Assembly: GCA_017403085.1 (NCBI GenBank) | Contig: JAFQOQ010000009.1 | Coordinates: forward strand, 66,096 to 130,095 | DNA from: Alphaproteobacteria bacterium | GTDB taxonomy: Bacteria; Pseudomonadota; Alphaproteobacteria; Rs-D84 | DNA length: 64,000 bases | Direction of reading: 5' to 3' | Part shown: positions 63,057 through 64,000 of the stretch, piece by piece | How positions within the stretch are numbered: position 1 is the stretch's first letter | Layout of the letters: every line of letters begins with the position of its first letter | The notes under the pieces: generated by a model | Database searches by the model: none | Told to the model about the DNA's origin: nothing | Seen by the model: the letters and a program-made list of their open reading frames with translations, nothing else | Program-made: the position numbers and the translations under genes

Positions 63057-63407
63057 ATGCACAAAAATATAAATCAATTATGTGATTTGTTGGGACTGAA
63101 TCAATACCAAAGTGGTAAATTGAAAATGCATTGTGAAAGGTATGATTTTTCCAGACTGCAACAACGTGGTGGGGTGTTGTATGCACCATATGCAACACAC
63201 GGCGTGCGACAGTTTATAGAAAAATTATTGCTGGGTGCGCGTGCGGATTTAATTGGAAAAAACACAATGCTGTTGCGGGCGCAACGTGGTATTCGGTTTT
63301 GTGCAAATGGGTATCATTGTGTACGTGCGGGACGATATACATACTATGCAGATGCAATGGGACGTGTAATTTCACGTCGTGAATTTATGGAAAATAAATC
63401 CAATTAA
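63057..63407 (+). CDS. hypothetical protein
   Basis: 116 aa, SD GAGAGAGA; a promoter TTGGAA-16-TATAAT lies upstream (63002-63029). Basic, compact, with four Cys/aromatic-rich stretches (LCDLLGLNQYQSGKLKMHCERYDF; FCANGYHCVRAGRYTYYADAMGR). Ends in a 4-nt overlap with the convergent gene. I recognise no family; it might bind nucleic acid. Confidence 0.55.
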   Translation: MHKNINQLCDLLGLNQYQSGKLKMHCERYDFSRLQQRGGVLYAPYATHGVRQFIEKLLLGARADLIGKNTMLLRAQRGIRFCANGYHCVRAGRYTYYADAMGRVISRREFMENKSN

Positions 63408-64000
63408 AACTTGTCGTGTGTTTTTACAAATGCACGCATAAATCCCGGGTCAATTTGACGCATTATATCCGACAGGGAATAAGCACGTGTATTATCGGGC
63501 ATGATACTTAGTTGTATTGTTGCAGGTGTTGGTGCCGTACCGCGCAATGTTAAATCAAATTCCGCCGTCATAAACCCGTCAGTTATTGCAAAACCACCAA
63601 TACCGTCTGTGTGGCGCATAGATATTTTTGCAGGTGCGGTTGTGATAAAATTACCACGTTCATAGTCGCCAATAATCTGCAATTGTTTCAATTTTGTTTC
63701 ACCACCCGTTAATGCGCGCGCCAATGCATATTCTGCGTTGAATGAAGTTATGTTTTCTGCGGACGCATAAAATTCATCAAAACCAAAGCCCGATATAACA
63801 CCACCATCAAATGTTAAATCCAGATTCCCGCGCAGATTGTAATATATGTCGTGGGCAATCTGACCATTGGTGTTCATGGCAATTTGGCCCGTTATCATTG
63901 TATCACGAATGTTTAATGGCATATGGTCAGACAGCAACCAACCGTTAATTACAAATTGATTAAGTTGCACAAATATTTCATAGTTTGTTTTATCGCGTTC
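63404..64000 (-). CDS. AsmA-like protein, C-terminal part (5' end beyond window)
   Basis: Open from the right edge to the stop at 63404 (about 198 codons). Long beta-strand repeats typical of the AsmA/TamB-like C-terminus (YNLRGNLDLTFDGGVISGFGFDEFY, SMRHTDGIGGFAITDGFM, AEFDLTLRGT). Such proteins span the envelope and influence outer-membrane assembly or lipid traffic. The internal GTG 63970 is not a true start since the frame is open upstream. Confidence 0.7.
   Translation of the reverse strand, partial: ERDKTNYEIFVQLNQFVINGWLLSDHMPLNIRDTMITGQIAMNTNGQIAHDIYYNLRGNLDLTFDGGVISGFGFDEFYASAENITSFNAEYALARALTGGETKLKQLQIIGDYERGNFITTAPAKISMRHTDGIGGFAITDGFMTAEFDLTLRGTAPTPATIQLSIMPDNTRAYSLSDIMRQIDPGFMRAFVKTHDKF

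Overview
The window is AT-rich DNA from an alphaproteobacterium that uses the standard code (TGA is a stop, for example in mreC and lpxK). Alphaproteobacterial signs are the rpmI-rplT-pheS-pheT run, truB next to rpsO, a cysteine-free L36, a eukaryote-like IleRS, an isolated VirB3-VirB4 pair as in Rickettsiales-type scattered T4SS loci, and lpxK beside a DUF374 acyltransferase. It is Gram-negative (lpxC, lpxK, a PagL-like enzyme, an autotransporter). The exact lineage is inference; a host- or gut-associated reduced genome fits best.

Layout. 1-2885 is the end of an integrated element: two related unknown genes behind a structured RNA, a DinD-like gene, an intact tRNA-Thr(CGT), and an orphan 3' half of a tRNA-Thr gene that looks like the residual attachment site. 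3.0-9.5 kb: autotransporter, der, a Yip1-like protein, a MacB-type ABC pair. 9.5-21.5 kb (minus strand): rpsO, truB, mutS, xseB, nth, a small Cys protein, ileS, pheT, pheS, rplT, rpmI. 21.6-29.7 kb: mreC-mreD-mrdA-rodA (elongasome), then topA-dnaG. 29.7-33.3 kb: a radical SAM gene, ychF, a SufD-like gene and rpmJ, with several copies of a palindromic repeat, one inside a coding region. 33.3-36.7 kb: virB3-virB4 plus a secreted HExxH-like protein. 36.7-40 kb: rfbACDB (dTDP-rhamnose). 40.2-43.5 kb: tRNA-fMet, DUF374 acyltransferase, lpxK, lpxC, lipoprotein. 43.6-48.3 kb: four-gene type IVb pilus/secretion operon. 48.4-54.6 kb: an unidentified 145-nt RNA, a small HTH gene, a RusA-like pair, gyrB, an HhH glycosylase, ung, pagL. 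54.7-59.2 kb: accessory region behind a CAT tRNA, with a toxin-antitoxin pair, a RAMA-domain protein, and a cluster of Cys-rich membrane proteins and a lipoprotein behind a second copy of the structured RNA. 59.3-64 kb: two unknown genes, tRNA-Thr(GGT), a GIY-YIG gene, aspS behind an apparent T-box, an unknown gene and a partial AsmA-like gene.

Most notable: (1) a roughly 220-245-nt RNA present twice (1102-1320 and 58882-59125), with the same promoter spacing, a 9-bp long-range helix whose two sides co-vary completely between copies, a second crossing helix (pseudoknot) and a terminator hairpin just before a membrane-protein gene; (2) a T-box-like leader upstream of aspS with the full AGGGTGGCACCGCG element, whose UGGC matches the G73 discriminator of tRNA-Asp, in an organism where T-boxes are not expected; (3) a mobile palindrome that serves as terminator between genes and also sits in frame in a coding sequence; (4) several promoters placed so that the mRNA would be leaderless.
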